A DNA stretch of 64,000 nucleotides from assembly GCA_031655335.1 (NCBI GenBank), contig CP134226.1, forward strand, positions 3,654,001 through 3,718,000. Direction: 5' to 3'. The notes under the pieces were generated by a model. That model was not told the DNA's origin, did no database searches, and saw nothing but the letters and a program-made list of their open reading frames with translations. Positions 34,802-43,295 of the stretch are shown piece by piece. Every line of letters starts with the position of its first letter. Positions within the stretch are counted from its first letter, which is position 1. The DNA is from Thalassospiraceae bacterium LMO-SO8 (lineage in GTDB: Bacteria; Pseudomonadota; Alphaproteobacteria; Rhodospirillales; Casp-alpha2). Both the position numbers and the translations under genes were made by a program.

Positions 34802-35710
34802 ATGCGCCTGTTCCGCCCTTTCGCCCCTATTCTTGCCCTGTTCACCTTGCTGGCCGTCGCCCTGCCGGCCGCCGCCGAGGAAGTCCGCATCAAGCCGGGC
34901 GCCCAGACCCTCAACGCCCATCTAGACCTTGCATCGGGCAAGGCGTTGAAGGACGGCGTGGTGCTGATCGTCCACGGCACCCTGGCCCATAACGACATGG
35001 AAACCCTGAAGACCCTGCGTGGCGTGCTCAACGACCGGGGGCTCAACACGCTGGCCATCAACCTGTCCCTCGCCATTGACGACCGCCACGGCATGTACGA
35101 CTGCAAGACCCCGCATCGCCACGGGCACCTGGACGCGCTCGACGAGATTTCCGCCTGGATGGACTGGCTGAAGGACCGGGGCGCCGGGCCGGTGGTGCTG
35201 TTCGGCCATTCCAGGGGCGGCAATCAGGCCGCCCGCTTCGCCGCCGAGCGCGGCAATGCGATGATCAGCAAACTCGCCCTTCTGGCGCCCGCGACCTGGA
35301 ACGCGGCAAAAACCGCCCAGGGGTTCGAGAAATCCCACGGCCGCCCCCTGGCGCCGGACCTCGCCGCTGCCGAGGCCCTGGTCAAGGCCGGCAAGGGGGA
35401 TCAGCTTCTCGACAAGCCGGGTCTGCTCTACTGCCCGACCGCCAAGGTCTCGGCGGCCAGTTTCGTCAGCTACTACCGGCCCGACCCGCGCTTCGACACC
35501 CCGTCGATCCTGGGTGAGATCAAGGTGCCTGTCCTGGTCATGGCCGGATCGAACGACACCGTCGTCGCCGACCTGCCGGAAAAAATGGCGGGCAAGGCCG
35601 ACGGCGCCAAGGTCGCGTTCAAGGTGATCGACGGCGCCGATCATTTCTTCCTCGACCTTTATGCCGAGGACGTGGGCGACGCCATGGCGGCGTTCATCAC
35701 CGGAGGCTGA
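34802..35710 (+). CDS. Exported alpha/beta-hydrolase
   Basis: 302 residues with a signal peptide (MRLFRPFAPILALFTLLAVA, ending AAAEE). Alpha/beta-hydrolase landmarks are the oxyanion strand VVLIVHGTLAHND (about 53-65), nucleophile elbow GHSRGG with Ser137, an acid in VMAGSNDTVV, and the histidine in IDGADHFFLD. The substrate is unknown. The ATG at 34802 follows GGGAGA. A bidirectional terminator separates it from the UspA gene. Confidence 0.82.
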   Translation: MRLFRPFAPILALFTLLAVALPAAAEEVRIKPGAQTLNAHLDLASGKALKDGVVLIVHGTLAHNDMETLKTLRGVLNDRGLNTLAINLSLAIDDRHGMYDCKTPHRHGHLDALDEISAWMDWLKDRGAGPVVLFGHSRGGNQAARFAAERGNAMISKLALLAPATWNAAKTAQGFEKSHGRPLAPDLAAAEALVKAGKGDQLLDKPGLLYCPTAKVSAASFVSYYRPDPRFDTPSILGEIKVPVLVMAGSNDTVVADLPEKMAGKADGAKVAFKVIDGADHFFLDLYAEDVGDAMAAFITGG

Positions 35711-35735
35711 GGCCGGGCAGCCCCCCTGCCCGGCC
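35711..35735. terminator. Bidirectional hairpin between hydrolase and UspA genes
   Basis: Perfect 10-bp arms GGCCGGGCAG / CTGCCCGGCC with a 5-nt C loop, directly after the hydrolase stop and 9 bp before the UspA stop. No U-tract, but the position between convergent genes supports a terminator role. Confidence 0.65.
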
Positions 35736-35743
35736 CCGCCCGG

Positions 35744-36577
35744 TCAGTGGGACATCACCACGGGCACCGTCTGGTGCGACAGCACCACGTTGGTCACCCC
35801 ACCGAGGATCAGTTCCGACCATCTTGCATGGCCGTAGGCCCCCATCACCATCATGTCCGCCGACATGTCGGCGGCGCGGGACAGCAACAGGTTGCCGACA
35901 TCGAGTTCGTCCGAGGTCACATGGCTGGCCTCGACCGTCACCCCATGGCGCGCCAGATGAGCCGCGATATCCGCGCCCGGATCACGTTTCTCGCCCGGCA
36001 CCTTGGTCGGATTGGCGACCATGACGACGACCTTTTCCGCCGCCCGCAGCAACGGCAGGGCATCATGCACCGCGCGCGACGCCAGCGGGCCTTCGTCCCA
36101 GGCGACCAGAATGCGCTTGCCGGCAAGGTCGCCCGAATAACCGTAAGGCAGCACCATGACCGGCCGCCCGGCGGTCAGGATCAGCCGGTCCGGCAGGTCG
36201 CGGTCGCCGGGAAACAGGCTTTGCGCCGGATCGGGTTGACTGACGATGGTCAGATCCGCATAGCGGCAGTGAAAACCGAGAACCCGGCCTTCGTCGCCTT
36301 CCTGCTGCCGCCACTCCACGGACAGACCGGAATTGGCGGTCGCCGTCTTGAACGCCGCCTCGGCGCGGGACGCGGCCTCTTCGGCCGAGGCGCGCTGGGC
36401 TTCCAGCACTTCGGCGGTAATTTGCACTTCGGCGTAGGCCGGAATGTAGGGGCGCGGTACGGCGTAGACGCCAACCAGATGGGCGCCATGGGCCTGGGCC
36501 AGGGACATGGCCGATTTCAGGCGACGCTCCGATTCCGCGTTCAGGTCGATATGGACAAGGATATCTTTGAGGGACAT
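35744..36577 (-). CDS. Tandem-domain universal stress protein (UspA family)
   Basis: 277 residues with two Usp folds. The first starts LKDILVHIDLNAESERRLKS; the second begins near residue 150 (KRILVAWDEGPLASRAV) and keeps an ATP-binding-type end GAYGHARWSELILGGVTN (G-X2-G-X9-G-(S/T)-like, about 247-264). Usp proteins respond to starvation and redox stress. An AGGA lies just before the ATG. It is divergent from the aminotransferase gene. Confidence 0.88.
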   Translation of the reverse strand: MSLKDILVHIDLNAESERRLKSAMSLAQAHGAHLVGVYAVPRPYIPAYAEVQITAEVLEAQRASAEEAASRAEAAFKTATANSGLSVEWRQQEGDEGRVLGFHCRYADLTIVSQPDPAQSLFPGDRDLPDRLILTAGRPVMVLPYGYSGDLAGKRILVAWDEGPLASRAVHDALPLLRAAEKVVVMVANPTKVPGEKRDPGADIAAHLARHGVTVEASHVTSDELDVGNLLLSRAADMSADMMVMGAYGHARWSELILGGVTNVVLSHQTVPVVMSH

Positions 36578-36645
36578 TTGATCCTCCCGTGGTGAATGGG
36601 CATACCGCCATCAAAGCCCCGACCGTCACCGCGGAACATGACCTG

Positions 36646-36693
36646 TATCAAGCGGCGAAAAAGATTTTCTATCAAGCGGCGAGAAAGATTTTC
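36646..36693. repeat. 24-bp tandem duplication in the aminotransferase leader
   Basis: Two adjacent 24-bp units (36646-36669 and 36670-36693) beginning TATCAAGCGGCGA differ at one base. They lie about 90-130 bp before the aminotransferase start. Read in one frame they give YQAAKKIF then YQAARKIF. See the finding on a possible upstream reading frame. Confidence 0.75.
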
Positions 36694-36779
36694 GTCTTCG
36701 CCATTGCTCTCCGCCGCGTCCCTGGACCAAACTGCGCCCGCCGAACGGCCTTCACAGCAATATCGATCAGGAAGCCCCC

Positions 36780-38171
36780 ATGACCGCCGCCCGTCCCGCC
36801 CCCGGAAACTCTCCCGCCAGCCGTGACATCGCCTATCACGTTCACGGCTACACCAATCTGGCGAAGCACGAGAAAGTGGGGCCGCAGATCGTCAGCCGCG
36901 GCAACGGCATCCATATCTACGACGACGCGGGCAAGGAATACATCGAGGGCCTGGCGGGCCTGTGGGCGGTGTCGCTGGGGTTCAGCGAGCAACGCTTGGT
37001 CGACGCCGCGACGCGCGAACTGTCGCGCCTGCCCAACTATCACGGATTCGCCCACAAGACCCCGGACGTGACCATCGACCTGGCGGAAAAGATTCTCGAA
37101 CTGGCCCCCGTGCCCATGTCCAAGGTGCTGTTCGCCAATTCGGGGTCGGAGGCCATCGACCTGTCGATCAAGCTGGTGTGGTACGTAAACAACGCCCGCG
37201 GAAAGCCGGAAAAGAAGAAGCTGATCGCCCGCCAGAAGGGATATCACGGCGTCACCGTGGCAGGCGCCAGCCTGACCGGCCTGCCCCATCTGCACGGCGA
37301 TTTCGACCTGCCGATCGCCCGGGTGCTGCACACGGACTGCCCGCACCACTACCGCTTCGCCGAGGACGGCGAGGACGAAGAGGCCTTCGCCACGCGCTGC
37401 GCCGACAACCTGGAAAAACTGATCCTGGCCGAAGGACCGGAAACGGTCGCCGCCTTCTATGCCGAGCCGGTGATGGGCGCCGGCGGCGTGATCGTGCCGC
37501 CCAAGAGCTATTTCGAGAAAATTCAGGCCGTCCTGAAACGTCACGACGTGATGCTGATCGCCGACGAAGTCATCTGCGGGTTCGGGCGCACGGGCAACAT
37601 GTGGGGGACGACGACCCTCGGCATGAAGCCCGACATGATGACCATGGCCAAGGCCTTGACGTCCGGCTACATCCCCATGTCGGCCCTGATGATCTCGGAA
37701 GAAATCTATCAGGACCTGGTGAAACAGAGCGAATCCTTCGGCGTGTTCGGCCATGGATCGACCTATGCCGGGCACCCGGTGGCGGCGGCGGTCGCGCTGG
37801 AAACCCTCGCGATCTATGCGGAACGCGACATCGTCGGCCATGTCCGCGCGGTCTCACCCGCCTTGCAACAGGGTCTGCGCGCGTTCCAGGACCGGCCGCT
37901 GGTCGGCGAGGTCCGGGGCCTCGGCCTGATCGGCGCCGTCGAACTGGTCAAGGACAAGGCGACCAAGGCGCCCTGGCCCAAGGAAACGGGGATCGGCGCC
38001 AAATGCCAGGAATACTGCTATGATGAAGGACTGGTGCTGCGCGCCGTCGGTGATTCGATCGCGTTCTGTCCGCCGCTCATCGCCACGGCGGCGGACGTTG
38101 GCGAGATTCTCAGCCGGTTCGACAGCGCCCTGAAGAAGACGGAAGCCTGGGCGGCGCAACAGGCGGGGTGA
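36780..38171 (+). CDS. Class III PLP-dependent aminotransferase (omega-transaminase-like)
   Basis: 463 residues. PLP-binding landmarks: ANSGSEAIDLSIKL (about 119-132), YHGVTVAGASLTG, D262 in LIADEVICGFGRTG, and the Schiff-base lysine K291 in MTMAKALTSGY. The class includes beta-alanine/pyruvate and putrescine- or taurine-type transaminases; the donor cannot be set from sequence. AGGAAG precedes the ATG. It transfers an amino group in the cytoplasm, probably in polyamine or amino-acid use. Confidence 0.9.
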   Translation: MTAARPAPGNSPASRDIAYHVHGYTNLAKHEKVGPQIVSRGNGIHIYDDAGKEYIEGLAGLWAVSLGFSEQRLVDAATRELSRLPNYHGFAHKTPDVTIDLAEKILELAPVPMSKVLFANSGSEAIDLSIKLVWYVNNARGKPEKKKLIARQKGYHGVTVAGASLTGLPHLHGDFDLPIARVLHTDCPHHYRFAEDGEDEEAFATRCADNLEKLILAEGPETVAAFYAEPVMGAGGVIVPPKSYFEKIQAVLKRHDVMLIADEVICGFGRTGNMWGTTTLGMKPDMMTMAKALTSGYIPMSALMISEEIYQDLVKQSESFGVFGHGSTYAGHPVAAAVALETLAIYAERDIVGHVRAVSPALQQGLRAFQDRPLVGEVRGLGLIGAVELVKDKATKAPWPKETGIGAKCQEYCYDEGLVLRAVGDSIAFCPPLIATAADVGEILSRFDSALKKTEAWAAQQAG

Positions 38172-38227
38172 CGCCGCGCGCGCCGCCTGCGACCACCGCT
38201 GGACAGACTCCCGACTTATCCATAGAC

Positions 38228-38244
38228 TTGCGACTCATTCGCAA
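38228..38244. promoter_or_regulatory. Fur/iron-box-like palindrome before the PadR gene
   Basis: TTGCGA-CTCAT-TCGCAA, perfect 6-bp arms around 5 bp, 20 bp before the GTG start. The sequence is close in form to the iron-responsive operators described for alphaproteobacterial Fur-type regulators, from memory rather than a motif scan. It may instead be the PadR protein's own site. Confidence 0.45.
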
Positions 38245-38264
38245 TTAATGAAGGTGCCGACGCC

Positions 38265-38819
38265 GTGTACGCCGACAACACCCTGACCCCCCGTGAAGCC
38301 GTGCGCCTCTGCGCGCTGGGCACGCTGGCGTCCGGGCCGCGGCGCTACAGCGATCTGGCGGGGGAAATCCGGCACTTCACCAGCCATGTCCTGGGACCGT
38401 CCCTCGACGTCATGGGCACGTCCATCGAACTTCTGAAATACGAGGGCCTGGTCACCGCGACCGAGGGCAAGGGGCTGGAGGACAACGCCGTCCTGACCAT
38501 TTCCGACGCCGGACAGGCGGAACTGGCGACGCTTCTGACGGCCCGCATCCGCGCCCAATCCAACGACATGAACAAGCTGATCATGGCGCTGAAGTTCCGC
38601 TTCCTGCACCTGTTGCCCAAGGACGATCAGCTCGACCAGATCGACCTGTTGCTGGAAGCCGCCGAGGGCGAGGCCGCGCGCCTGCAAAGCCTGCGCGACC
38701 ATCACGCGGCCGATCCCGGCCTGTTGAACGTGTGGCTCGACCACGACATCGACGCGCTGGAACAGCGCATCAAGTGGTTGACGGATATGTCGGATAAGCT
38801 GGAGGCCGAGGGCGCCTGA
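38265..38819 (+). CDS. PadR-family transcriptional regulator
   Basis: 184 residues. The N-terminal winged helix (about 8-85: EAVRLCALGTLASGPRRYSDL ... LLKYEGLVTATEGKG) is PadR-like, and the C-terminal half is helical (virulence-activator-alpha type, with LDHDIDALEQRIKWL). It binds DNA as a dimer and usually represses. The start is GTG with GAAGG upstream. The palindrome just ahead could be its operator. The inducer is unknown. Confidence 0.72.
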   Translation: MYADNTLTPREAVRLCALGTLASGPRRYSDLAGEIRHFTSHVLGPSLDVMGTSIELLKYEGLVTATEGKGLEDNAVLTISDAGQAELATLLTARIRAQSNDMNKLIMALKFRFLHLLPKDDQLDQIDLLLEAAEGEAARLQSLRDHHAADPGLLNVWLDHDIDALEQRIKWLTDMSDKLEAEGA

Positions 38820-38836
38820 CGCCGTGGCCCGGCCGG

Positions 38837-39334
38837 TCAGTCGTCCCCGCCGGCGGCCTTGACCTTCTGTGCGACCTTGCCGAGACCATCGATCACCATA
38901 CGCCCGGCCTCGCCGCCGTCGCCGGACAGACGCCCGCTGATCACCGCGCGCATGGACTTGTAGCAAAGCTTCATCAGGTCGATGTCTTCCTGGCTCAGCC
39001 GGCCCTTAAGGTTCTCGATATAGCGGCACATCAGGGCGCCGACCTCGGTCATCAACTGATAGCCGAAGCTGCCGCCCTGGCCCTTGATGTCATGGGACGT
39101 ACGGTAGATGCGATCAACCCGTTCGTCGCCTTCCGCCGCTCCCGGCTTCAGCGCCGCCAATTCCGTCTCAAGCTTCTTCAGATCCGCCTCGACCCAATCG
39201 AGATAGTTCGCGGTCATCTTTTCGATGACCGCCTCGGCGCGGGCAAGGCGTTCCGGATCGACGGCGCCGGGGCCGCCCATCGATACCTTGGACTTCAATT
39301 TATTGGGTGGATTGATGATCTGCGGTTTCGCCAT
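38837..39334 (-). CDS. Histidine-phosphotransfer (Hpt) domain protein
   Basis: 165 residues. The Hpt motif SHDIKGQGGSFGY carries the phosphoacceptor His81. A basic N-terminal tail (~35 residues) precedes the four-helix bundle. Hpt proteins relay phosphate between a kinase receiver and a response regulator. No kinase adjoins it; a CheY-like gene lies 0.75 kb away on the same strand. The ATG at 39334 is chosen, with AAGAAA just upstream. Confidence 0.85.
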   Translation of the reverse strand: MAKPQIINPPNKLKSKVSMGGPGAVDPERLARAEAVIEKMTANYLDWVEADLKKLETELAALKPGAAEGDERVDRIYRTSHDIKGQGGSFGYQLMTEVGALMCRYIENLKGRLSQEDIDLMKLCYKSMRAVISGRLSGDGGEAGRMVIDGLGKVAQKVKAAGGDD

Positions 39335-39544
39335 TTTCTTCCCAGGTTCATCCCTCCGGTAAAATTTCACGTTCTCACGCAAAATTTCCCGCCGATTTGT
39401 GAAAGAGCCTACATGGCTCGGACAGTTCAGGGCAAGGTCGCCGTTGCCGGCCCCGCCGCGCGCGCCGTGGAAACCCTCATAAATGCTTGAAATTCCCGCG
39501 TTTCAGAGCGCATCACGACATCGTCAATGCACCCCGGGGTCGGC

Positions 39545-39982
39545 CTAGATAAGCCCCAGGCCGCGCAGTTCGTCCGCCAGTTCCGGGGGCAGGTCGGTCA
39601 ACTGACCGGCGTCCCCGTCCAGATCCGGCGGGGCATCCGCCGCGGTCAGATAGCGCCAACCCTGGAACGCGCGCGACGCACGGGGACGCACCGGCACGAT
39701 CTCGGGATCGAGCACCAGGCCGCAGGCGGGCTTCCCCTGCCCGTTGACGGTCTCGTCGAAGGCCAACAGGCGCTGCCGGCAGCGCACGGCCCGTTTGATC
39801 ACCCAATAGATCGACCCGCCGTCGAGAACCTCCGCCTCGCGCCGAGGCCACATGCGGGTGACGTGATACAGGCGCGGCTCCTGCCCCGCTTCGCGGCGGG
39901 CCCGCAGGCGGTCACGCTGAATCTGCGCCAGATGCTCGATGCTCTCGACGCCGACGGAAAGCTTGATGAGATGCAGGGTCAT
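39545..39982 (-). CDS. DUF1489 family protein
   Basis: 145 residues matching the alphaproteobacterial DUF1489 family: LHLIKLSVGVESIEHL at the N-terminus, YHVTRMWPRREAEVLDGGS and IYWVIKRAVRCRQRLL in the centre, and the end FQGWRYLTAADAPPDL. Function unknown. It is a useful taxonomic marker. Single gene between the Hpt and CheY-like genes. Confidence 0.88.
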   Translation of the reverse strand: MTLHLIKLSVGVESIEHLAQIQRDRLRARREAGQEPRLYHVTRMWPRREAEVLDGGSIYWVIKRAVRCRQRLLAFDETVNGQGKPACGLVLDPEIVPVRPRASRAFQGWRYLTAADAPPDLDGDAGQLTDLPPELADELRGLGLI

Positions 39983-40088
39983 GATCGGGATGCGGCGGGC
40001 TGTGGAGAAGGACCGGCCCAGCTTAGCCAGGAAACGCCGCGTGGAACAGGCCCCCGCCCCCCGGGTTACCCACAGGACCGAACCGCGA

Positions 40089-40619
40089 TCAGCCCCCGCC
40101 CCCCGAGCCGGTGGCCGCCGCCTGGTAGGTATAGGCCGCGCGCCGCCGCTCCAGCCCGGGAAACCGCATCTGCCGGCGACGCCGGTCCGGGCCGTAAAAA
40201 TCCTCGGTGCCCACGAACGCGCGCGGGTTTTCGATGATGCTCATGAACCGCTGATAGACCATGCGGGTCGAGATGGGTTTGGCCAGGAATTCGTTCACCC
40301 CGGCGTCGCGGGCGCCGATGATCAGATCCTTCGAGGTTTCCCCCGAGACCATGATGATCGGGATGTGCCGGTCCGCCGGCGTCTTCCCCGCGCGCACCAT
40401 GCGGGTCAGGTCCGTGCCGCCGATGGGATCCATGATGTTGTCGACCAGCAACAGATCGGCCGGATAGTCCGCAAGGTAGTCGATGGCCTCCTTGCCGCTG
40501 GCGACCATCTGGAAATCACCGACGTTGAGTTCGAACAGGATTTGGCCCAGCAGCTTGCGCATCGGCGCGTAGTCCTCTGCGACCAGAACCTTGATTTGCG
40601 AAAGATCGTATTCAGCCAC
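40089..40619 (-). CDS. CheY-like response regulator with C-terminal tail
   Basis: 176 residues. Receiver domain with acidic pocket E15-D16, phosphoacceptor D60 in LLLVDNIMD, and the conserved lysine in EFLAKPIS (about 113). The ~45-residue tail after the receiver (GPDRRRRQMRFPGLERRR) is basic and ends in Gly. No DNA-binding domain. The start is GTG. The group is typical of orphan regulators in alphaproteobacteria. The partner may be the Hpt protein nearby. Confidence 0.88.
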   Translation of the reverse strand: MAEYDLSQIKVLVAEDYAPMRKLLGQILFELNVGDFQMVASGKEAIDYLADYPADLLLVDNIMDPIGGTDLTRMVRAGKTPADRHIPIIMVSGETSKDLIIGARDAGVNEFLAKPISTRMVYQRFMSIIENPRAFVGTEDFYGPDRRRRQMRFPGLERRRAAYTYQAAATGSGGGG

Positions 40620-40654
40620 GGCAGACCGCCCCCCGTCCTCTCAGTTGCTTTTGG

Positions 40655-41446
40655 CTATTTCCTGATCCAACTGGGTTTTCTTTTTTCCAGGAACGCGGCC
40701 AGTCCTTCCCGGCCTTCGCCGGAGGCGCGGACGCGGGCGATATGCCCGGCGGTCTGCGCCATCAGGGCCTCGTTGCGTTCATGGCCTTGTACATAGCGCA
40801 CCAGATTCTTGACCTCGCCCATGGCGCGCGGGCCGTTTTTCATCAGCATGCCGGCGAATTCCTTGGCCCGGGGCAGGACATCGCCCTGTGCCGTGACCTC
40901 CGTGACCAGGCCGAGTTCCAGCGCCCGGGCGGCGTCGAAACGCTCGCCCGTCAGCATGTAGCGCGTCGCCTGGCGCGGTCCCATGGCGGAAACGATATAG
41001 GGCCCGATGGCCGCCGGCAGAATGCCCAGTTTGACCTCGGTCAGGGCGAATTCAGCCTGTTCGGCGGCGACGGCGATGTCGCAGGCGGCGACCAGGCCGA
41101 CACCGCCGCCGAAGGCCGAGCCCTGGACCGCGGCAATGGTCGGCTTGCGCAGGCTGGCCAGGGTGAACATCAAACCGGCGAGCGCCTTGGCGTCTTCCAG
41201 GTTTTCTTCCTGGCCGAATTCCGCCATGCGCTTCATCCAATTGACGTCGGCGCCGGCGCAAAAACTTTTGCCTGTCGAGGCCAGAATCACGACGCGCACC
41301 ACGGTATCGCGGCTTAATCCCTGAAACTCACGCGTCAGGCGCGCGACCAGTTCGTCGTCGAAGGCGTTGTGAATTTCCGGTCTCGTGAGCGTAACCGTCG
41401 CGATACCGCCCGCGATCTCGGTGATGAAGGGCGCACTCGTGGTCAT
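40655..41446 (-). CDS. Enoyl-CoA hydratase/isomerase, methylglutaconyl-CoA-hydratase-like
   Basis: 263 residues of the crotonase fold. Oxyanion-hole segments are GKSFCAGADVNWMKRM (about 59-74) and VQGSAFGGGVGLVAACD (about 104-120). The GADVNWMKR wording is typical of methylglutaconyl-CoA hydratases of leucine breakdown. Other leucine-pathway genes are not adjacent, so the substrate is inference. The ATG at 41446 is used; an upstream CTG/GTG extension adds no conserved sequence. Confidence 0.82.
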   Translation of the reverse strand: MTTSAPFITEIAGGIATVTLTRPEIHNAFDDELVARLTREFQGLSRDTVVRVVILASTGKSFCAGADVNWMKRMAEFGQEENLEDAKALAGLMFTLASLRKPTIAAVQGSAFGGGVGLVAACDIAVAAEQAEFALTEVKLGILPAAIGPYIVSAMGPRQATRYMLTGERFDAARALELGLVTEVTAQGDVLPRAKEFAGMLMKNGPRAMGEVKNLVRYVQGHERNEALMAQTAGHIARVRASGEGREGLAAFLEKRKPSWIRK

Positions 41447-41546
41447 TTGTGTCTCCAGGGCCGGGACCAATATACCGCCGATCCCGAATGTCCACCTATG
41501 AGCAAATTAACTTTTCCGAATTGTGAGAGGCAACCTAGCCAAACGG

Positions 41547-41951
41547 CTATTCCTTTCGGGACGGTTTCTCCACGACCGGATGGCCCGCTTCCTTCCACGC
41601 GCGGAACCCGCCTTCGATATGCGCCACCGGCGCAAGCCCCATGTCCTTGAGCGCCTTGGTCGCCAGAGCCGAGCGCCAGGCGGACTGGCAATACAGAACG
41701 AATTTCTTGCCCGTGGCGAACACGTCCTTGTGGTAGGGGCTGTCCGGATCGACCCAGAATTCCAGCATGCCGCGGGGTGCGTGGAAGGCGCCCGGCACCA
41801 TGCCCTCGCGTTCCAGCTCGCGGACGTCGCGGATGTCGACGAACTGCACCTCCGGATCGTCGAGCAGCGCCGCCGCCCTGGTCACCGGCACGGTCTCGAT
41901 TTCCGCGTTGGCCTCGGCGACCAGTTGCTTCACGCCCTTTTTAAGCGTCAT
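41547..41951 (-). CDS. Rhodanese-like sulfurtransferase
   Basis: 134 residues, one rhodanese domain. The catalytic cysteine is Cys88 in VLYCQSAWRSA, with VQFVDIRDVRELEREG upstream and GGFRAWKEAGHPV at the end. It transfers sulfane sulfur from thiosulfate or persulfide donors in the cytoplasm. The start overlaps the stop of the HCCA-isomerase-like gene by 4 bp (ATGA), so the two are translationally coupled. Confidence 0.9.
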   Translation of the reverse strand: MTLKKGVKQLVAEANAEIETVPVTRAAALLDDPEVQFVDIRDVRELEREGMVPGAFHAPRGMLEFWVDPDSPYHKDVFATGKKFVLYCQSAWRSALATKALKDMGLAPVAHIEGGFRAWKEAGHPVVEKPSRKE

Positions 41952-42568
41952 GTCTTTTGTCCCTTCCCCAGAAACCGTTCGATCTGCCAAATCCGGTCGG
42001 AGCCGAAGAACGGCTCGCCATCGATCAGGAAATAGGGCGAGCCGAACACACCCAGGTCCAGCGCCTCGGCGGTCTTGTCCTTGACCCGCTGTTTGACGTC
42101 ATCCCGCGTCACGGCCTCGGCGAGCGCGGCGCCGTCGATGCCCATCTCCTCGGCGATCAGGGTCACCTCCTGGACGTCGGAAATATCCGCCCCCTTGCCG
42201 AAATAGTGGTGATAGACGGCCTTGGCGAAAGGCACGGCCTTTCCCGGATCATGGTTCAAAAGCCAGTAATAGGCCCGCGCCGCCGCCAGGGTGGCGACGG
42301 GAAACGGCTCCGGCCAGGTGAACGGCACTTCCATCATCTTGGCCAGGCGCGGCACGTCCATGCGCATGTAGTCGCCCTTCAGCCCGATATCCGCATTGGC
42401 CGAATTGCCCGTTTCCTTGAAGATCACACCCAGCATGATCGGGTGCCAATTAACGCGGCGGCCGTAGCGTTCGCCGATCTTGTCGATCTTCTGCGCCGCC
42501 AGGTATCCGTAGGGCGACGAGAAATCGAAATAGAACTCGATGTCGCCCTTGTGTTCTGCTGTGCTCAT
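41948..42568 (-). CDS. 2-hydroxychromene-2-carboxylate isomerase family (DsbA-like kappa-GST fold)
   Basis: 206 residues. The kappa-class thioredoxin-like fold shows the active serine Ser17 in FYFDFSSPYGYLA and the C-terminal LGVFGSPYFLIDGEPFFGSD. Family members isomerise aromatic-ring intermediates with glutathione or act as general oxidoreductases; here the substrate is unknown. It lies between the SDR and rhodanese genes on one strand with tight spacing. Confidence 0.87.
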   Translation of the reverse strand: MSTAEHKGDIEFYFDFSSPYGYLAAQKIDKIGERYGRRVNWHPIMLGVIFKETGNSANADIGLKGDYMRMDVPRLAKMMEVPFTWPEPFPVATLAAARAYYWLLNHDPGKAVPFAKAVYHHYFGKGADISDVQEVTLIAEEMGIDGAALAEAVTRDDVKQRVKDKTAEALDLGVFGSPYFLIDGEPFFGSDRIWQIERFLGKGQKT

Positions 42569-42584
42569 GTCGTGGGTCTCCGCC

Positions 42585-43271
42585 TTACCAGGGTATCTCG
42601 CGTCCGTCATAGGCGAACAGCCGCCCGCTTTCCGCCATGCCCGCCCCGGCCAATACCTTGCGGATGCCCGTGACGCTGGTTTTCGTATCGATGGCCGCCC
42701 CCGCCCCGCCCATGTCGGTCTGCACCCAGCCGGGATGCAGCAGGATCACGGCGACGTTCCGGTCCCGGACTTCCTCGGCGAACACATGCATCGCCATGTT
42801 CACCGCCGCCTTCGACGTGCGGTAGGCATAGGACGCCGAATTGGGCGACGATTCCGCGATCGACGACAGCACCGACGACACCGTGGCGATCATGCCGCCG
42901 CCGCCCGCCGCAACCAGCGGCAGAAAGGCGCCGGACACCTTGAGCGGCGCCATGGTGTTGATCCGGAACGCCTGCTCCCAATCGGCGTAATCGATGTCCT
43001 GGTGGCTGGAGTTGCGGTCGCCGTAAACCCCGGCGTTGTTGATCAGAAGGTCGATCTTGGTGCCCGCAAGCTCCTCGGCCAAGCGGTCGACCTGACGATG
43101 ATCGGCGACATCCAGGCCGTGAACCCGGATATCGCCCGGGATTTGGGCCAGTTGCCCGGGACCGATGGGATTACGGCAGGTGGCGATGACGGTCCAGCCG
43201 TCGGCCCCGTACTGGCGCGCCATTTCCAGGCCGATGCCCCGGTTGGCGCCGGTGATGAAGACTGTCGGCAT
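42585..43271 (-). CDS. Short-chain dehydrogenase/reductase
   Basis: 228 residues. NAD(P) motif TGANRGIGLEMA (about 7-18), NNAGVYG near 79, and the catalytic Y-X3-K in YAYRTSKAA near 149-157. Close in look to the C-factor/SniffeR-type SDRs. The substrate is unknown. It is 16 bp upstream of the HCCA-isomerase-like gene and downstream of the thiolase on the same strand, so a multi-gene operon of acyl or carbonyl metabolism is likely. Confidence 0.9.
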   Translation of the reverse strand: MPTVFITGANRGIGLEMARQYGADGWTVIATCRNPIGPGQLAQIPGDIRVHGLDVADHRQVDRLAEELAGTKIDLLINNAGVYGDRNSSHQDIDYADWEQAFRINTMAPLKVSGAFLPLVAAGGGGMIATVSSVLSSIAESSPNSASYAYRTSKAAVNMAMHVFAEEVRDRNVAVILLHPGWVQTDMGGAGAAIDTKTSVTGIRKVLAGAGMAESGRLFAYDGREIPW

Positions 43272-43295
43272 GGTTCTCTCCCCCGCAGGTTTCGG

